NCBI GenBank assembly: GCA_000403215.2
Contig: KE159566.1
Coordinates: forward strand, 142,606-206,605
DNA: 64,000 nt
Source of the DNA: Lachnospiraceae bacterium A4
GTDB lineage: Bacteria; Bacillota; Clostridia; Lachnospirales; Lachnospiraceae
Direction: 5' to 3'
The translations under genes and the position numbers were made by a program. Below the pieces are notes generated by a model. It was not told the origin of the DNA, made no database searches, and saw nothing but the letters and a program-made list of their open reading frames with translations. Shown here in pieces: positions 61,634 to 64,000 of this stretch. Every line of letters begins with the position of its first letter. The first letter of the stretch is position 1.

Positions 61634-62950
61634 ATGGGAAATGATACAGTTCTCCGCCCTATGCTGGAGCTTTCGGTTATAATCCCCGGCGCTGTTTTGT
61701 GTTATCTGCCCATGAAAGGACACCTGAATGGAAAGGGCAGACGGATCGCTTTGTGGGGAATCCCCGCTCTGTTGCTGTGGGCTGTTGCGGGCGGCGCTGC
61801 CTGTTACAGATTCCGGTGGGATACGAACCTCTGGCTGGTTCCCTCGCTGGCGCTGTCTGCCCTGTTTTACTGCCGGACAATCACGCTGTCTTACTGGAAA
61901 ACCGTCAGCGTATTTCTGGCGGTCTGCGGGACGTTTTCCACTTTGAGAAATCTGGCAGTCCTGGCGGACGCCCTGCTTTCGCCCAAAAGCGGCCCTGTGG
62001 TTTTTTCTCTGGGCGGGGCAGCGGCCTATGCCCTGTTTTGCTGGACGCTGCTGGGGCTTATGTGGTATCCGGCCACCCATGCCGCAAGATGGCTTCTGGA
62101 TGAAATTGAAATGCCGGGGACATGGTATGTATTCTGGATTCTTCCGGTGGTGTTCCTGAGCCTGAACATTGCCATGCGGCCCCAGGAATATTCCACTCTT
62201 TACACAAACCGGGTTATGATGTTTTATCCGGTTCTGATGCTGGCGCTGCTGCTGTTTTGTTACGCGCTGTTTTACTGGATGGCAAGGGGGCTGACAAAGA
62301 ATATGCGTCTGACGCAGGAGAACCGTTTTTTGCAGATGCAGGCCGCCCAGTACCGCATCCTGCAAAAGAGCATTGAGGACACCCGGCGCGCCCGCCATGA
62401 TCTGCGCCAGCATTTCAAGGCATTGCAGGGCTGTGTGGAGAGCGGTGATATAGACAGGGTTGCGGAGTATGTGAAAGCCTATGGGGAAAGCCTGCCGCCG
62501 GATGCAGTCCGCCGGTTCTGCAAAAATTATGCGGTGGATGCCGTACTGCATTACTATGGGGAGCAGGCGGTGAGGCAGCAGACCGATATGGAGGTTTCTG
62601 TCCAGATGGAGGAAGAAACCATCATCCCACAGCCGGAGTTCTGCGCCCTTTTGGGGAACCTGCTGGAAAACGCCATTGATGCCTGCGCCGGTTCCAAAGC
62701 GCCCCGCATCATTCGCCTGCATATCCGCCAGCAGGGAAAGCAGGCCCTTTATCTGACGCTGGACAATACCAGCGACCAGCCGCCAAAGTCCGATGACGGG
62801 CGGTTCCTTTCCTCCAGTCACGATGGCTTTGGCGTTGGGACGGAATCGGTACGGGTGACTGTGGAGCGTTACAGCGGCGATACCCGCTTTGAATGGAAAG
62901 ACGGGATGTTTTATGTTTCGGTCATGTTATCTGCTCAAAACAAGCCTTGA
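61634..62950 (+). CDS. GHKL sensor histidine kinase (AgrC-like)
   Basis: A 438-residue kinase. Six hydrophobic segments occupy about 10-210, an AgrC-like multi-helix sensor. The phospho-acceptor His255 is in RRARHDLRQHF; the ATPase domain has N-box NLLENAIDAC and the G-box HDGFGVGTESV. ATG 61634 follows GGAGGG and begins two bases after the regulator stop, so the two genes are translationally linked. No peptide (agrD-like) gene is visible nearby; its signal may come from outside. It is followed by a terminator at 62999-63019. Confidence 0.9.
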   Translation: MGNDTVLRPMLELSVIIPGAVLCYLPMKGHLNGKGRRIALWGIPALLLWAVAGGAACYRFRWDTNLWLVPSLALSALFYCRTITLSYWKTVSVFLAVCGTFSTLRNLAVLADALLSPKSGPVVFSLGGAAAYALFCWTLLGLMWYPATHAARWLLDEIEMPGTWYVFWILPVVFLSLNIAMRPQEYSTLYTNRVMMFYPVLMLALLLFCYALFYWMARGLTKNMRLTQENRFLQMQAAQYRILQKSIEDTRRARHDLRQHFKALQGCVESGDIDRVAEYVKAYGESLPPDAVRRFCKNYAVDAVLHYYGEQAVRQQTDMEVSVQMEEETIIPQPEFCALLGNLLENAIDACAGSKAPRIIRLHIRQQGKQALYLTLDNTSDQPPKSDDGRFLSSSHDGFGVGTESVRVTVERYSGDTRFEWKDGMFYVSVMLSAQNKP

Positions 62951-62974
62951 CAGATACCCCAAGCCCCTTTTGAA

Positions 62975-62993
62975 CACAGAATTTCATTCTGTG
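62975..62993. repeat. 8-bp hairpin after the kinase gene
   Basis: CACAGAAT (62975-62982) pairs with ATTCTGTG (62986-62993) around TTC. It lies between the kinase stop and the terminator. Confidence 0.5.
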
Positions 62994-62998
62994 GCTGC

Positions 62999-63019
62999 GC
63001 GTTCCTTCGGAACGCTTTT
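62999..63019 (+). terminator. Intrinsic terminator of the LytTR operon
   Basis: GCGTTCC (62999-63005) pairs with GGAACGC (63009-63015) around TTC, followed by TTTT. It lies 49 bases after the kinase stop. Confidence 0.75.
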
Positions 63020-63061
63020 CACCTGCCTGCGGCGGTGAGAAAATGCGAAAAAACAGGCGCG

Positions 63062-64000
63062 TCAGCGGTCCTGCCCCTGTTCCTTTTCCCGGTCATTCTG
63101 GCGTTCCTCCCCATATCCCATCAGCCGGTCCACGTTGGCTTTTGCGGCCAGCAGTTCCCGCATTTCCTCGCGGGAACGCCGGTACTCGGCATAGTCTTTT
63201 TTCTTTCCTTCCAACAATGTTGCGTACTCGGCCTGCAAGCTCTTGACGGTGGGCAGCTTCTTAATACCCAAATCGTCAAACGCCTGTTTTGCCGCCTTGT
63301 GGAGCAGAATATCCGCTTCATGTTCCGCTAAAAATTTCTTGGAATATCCCGCCTTGCGGTAGGCCGCATAGACCTCGCGGGTTTTCACATAATTGATGAT
63401 GTGGGTCCGCAGTACGGCTATCTCCGCCATGCGGGTTTCCGCCGCCTTGATCTGCGCCGACAGCTCATTGTGGCGGGTGGTAACAGCAGCCGCTTTTTCT
63501 TCCAAGACTGCATATTCCAGCAGGCCATGCTCGGTGAGGTAGTTCATTGTCTGCGCCATCTGTTTCAGATTGAATACCTTTGCCCAGCGCGCGTAGCCAG
63601 CGCCTTTTCCGGCCTGCAATTTTGCCTGAATATCCACCAGAAGATTGACCTTGGGAGTGGGAGTTGAAACCGCGTCTTTTCTGCGGGGCGTATGCTGCTT
63701 TTCTCCGGCAAGGACCGCCCGTATTTCATCTTCGCTGTACCCTTGTCCCAGCTTTTCATCCATGCGGGCAACATTCTTCCAGCCGGGGGCTTTGAGCCGG
63801 ATTGCCTGTCCCCGGCGCGACACTTCACAGCCCATTTCTGTAAGCAGTTTTAACAGCGCGTCAAAGTCTGCCGGTTTCTGTTCTAATGCCTGGTCAATCA
63901 TCACGCGGAGCTGTTCCCGGTGGGAGGGCTTCGCCTGATCCCCCAGCCATTTGTTGTAGCTTTTTCCATGCGGTTTTGGGTCCTCTACAATGGAATAGCC
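63062..64000 (-). CDS. Relaxase/mobilization protein, C-terminal part (start outside window)
   Basis: Open to the right edge; 312 codons are visible before the stop at 63062. The visible N-terminal end reads YSIVEDPKPHGKSYNKWLGDQAKPSHREQLR, a segment typical of relaxases of Lachnospiraceae conjugative elements just before their C-terminal region. The remaining part is helical with a coiled coil (about 170-200) and a basic end. The catalytic HUH/Tyr part would lie outside the window. It indicates that the surface-protein/LytTR block belongs to a larger conjugative element. An internal ATG at 63904 is not the real start. Confidence 0.8.
   Translation of the reverse strand, partial: GYSIVEDPKPHGKSYNKWLGDQAKPSHREQLRVMIDQALEQKPADFDALLKLLTEMGCEVSRRGQAIRLKAPGWKNVARMDEKLGQGYSEDEIRAVLAGEKQHTPRRKDAVSTPTPKVNLLVDIQAKLQAGKGAGYARWAKVFNLKQMAQTMNYLTEHGLLEYAVLEEKAAAVTTRHNELSAQIKAAETRMAEIAVLRTHIINYVKTREVYAAYRKAGYSKKFLAEHEADILLHKAAKQAFDDLGIKKLPTVKSLQAEYATLLEGKKKDYAEYRRSREEMRELLAAKANVDRLMGYGEERQNDREKEQGQDR

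Noticed and set aside
61628..62821. Minus-strand 397-codon frame opposite the AgrC-like kinase
   Set aside because: It is composed of basic and Gln/His-rich sequence typical of an antisense shadow. The plus strand has clear kinase motifs and a ribosome binding site.

Overview
The window looks like a chromosome segment of a gut Firmicute, most likely Lachnospiraceae (Clostridia). The reasons are AGGAGG-type ribosome binding sites, a large Bacillus-type SRP RNA, CD3324/DUF1062/DUF3267-type genes, secreted glycan-degrading enzymes, and mobile elements typical of that family. The assignment is inferred from gene content only.

Core region, about 1-31.4 kb: an enormous secreted GH26 mannanase (partial, running off the left edge), a 2H phosphoesterase and a D-2-hydroxyacid dehydrogenase. 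An ABC-F ribosome-protection-type ATPase follows behind a leader with a three-codon uORF and terminator. Then come a ThrH-like phosphatase, a FAD enzyme with a DUF4097 protein, a cell-surface type I pullulanase, a DUF3048 lipoprotein, the SRP RNA and an AAA-ATPase/PD-(D/E)XK protein. A PadR/DUF2812 pair, an ABC-2 exporter, a Cof-type HAD phosphatase, an IMPase-like phosphatase, an OmpR-type two-component system and a secreted-looking FliD-like protein complete it. GH26 and pullulanase together suggest growth on mannan and alpha-glucan.

Accessory region I, about 31.4-36.6 kb: two adjacent genes (CD3324-type and DUF1062) each follow the same device, an eight-codon leader peptide ending Ala-stop whose stop lies in one of two mutually exclusive hairpins. 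Then come a SUKH/SMI1 immunity-like gene, fragments (SLH, TetR, receiver) and a DUF6144-DUF3267 pair.

Accessory region II, about 36.6-53.4 kb: a restriction-modification locus whose nuclease gene is split by an ISLre2/UPF0236-like element with an exact 8-bp target duplication. An IS66-family element, also with an exact 8-bp duplication, follows. Next is a small mobilizable element (MobV relaxase, candidate oriT, excisionase, XRE repressor, tyrosine integrase). Last is a scrapyard of broken genes: alpha/beta hydrolase, FtsX permease, a tyrosine recombinase fused in frame to an FtsX C-terminus, and an N-terminally truncated recombinase.

Accessory region III, 53.4-64 kb: visibly more GC-rich, probably part of a larger conjugative element. 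It holds a 2121-residue surface protein (Cys/His-rich repeats, beta-helix, YDG/MBG, three near-identical InlB-type repeats, SLH, cell-wall-binding repeats), a receiver-like protein without a phospho-acceptor, a divergent LytTR regulator/histidine kinase pair with a shared control region containing twin 13-bp repeats, and the C-terminal part of a relaxase running off the right edge. No CRISPR array, tRNA or rRNA was seen.
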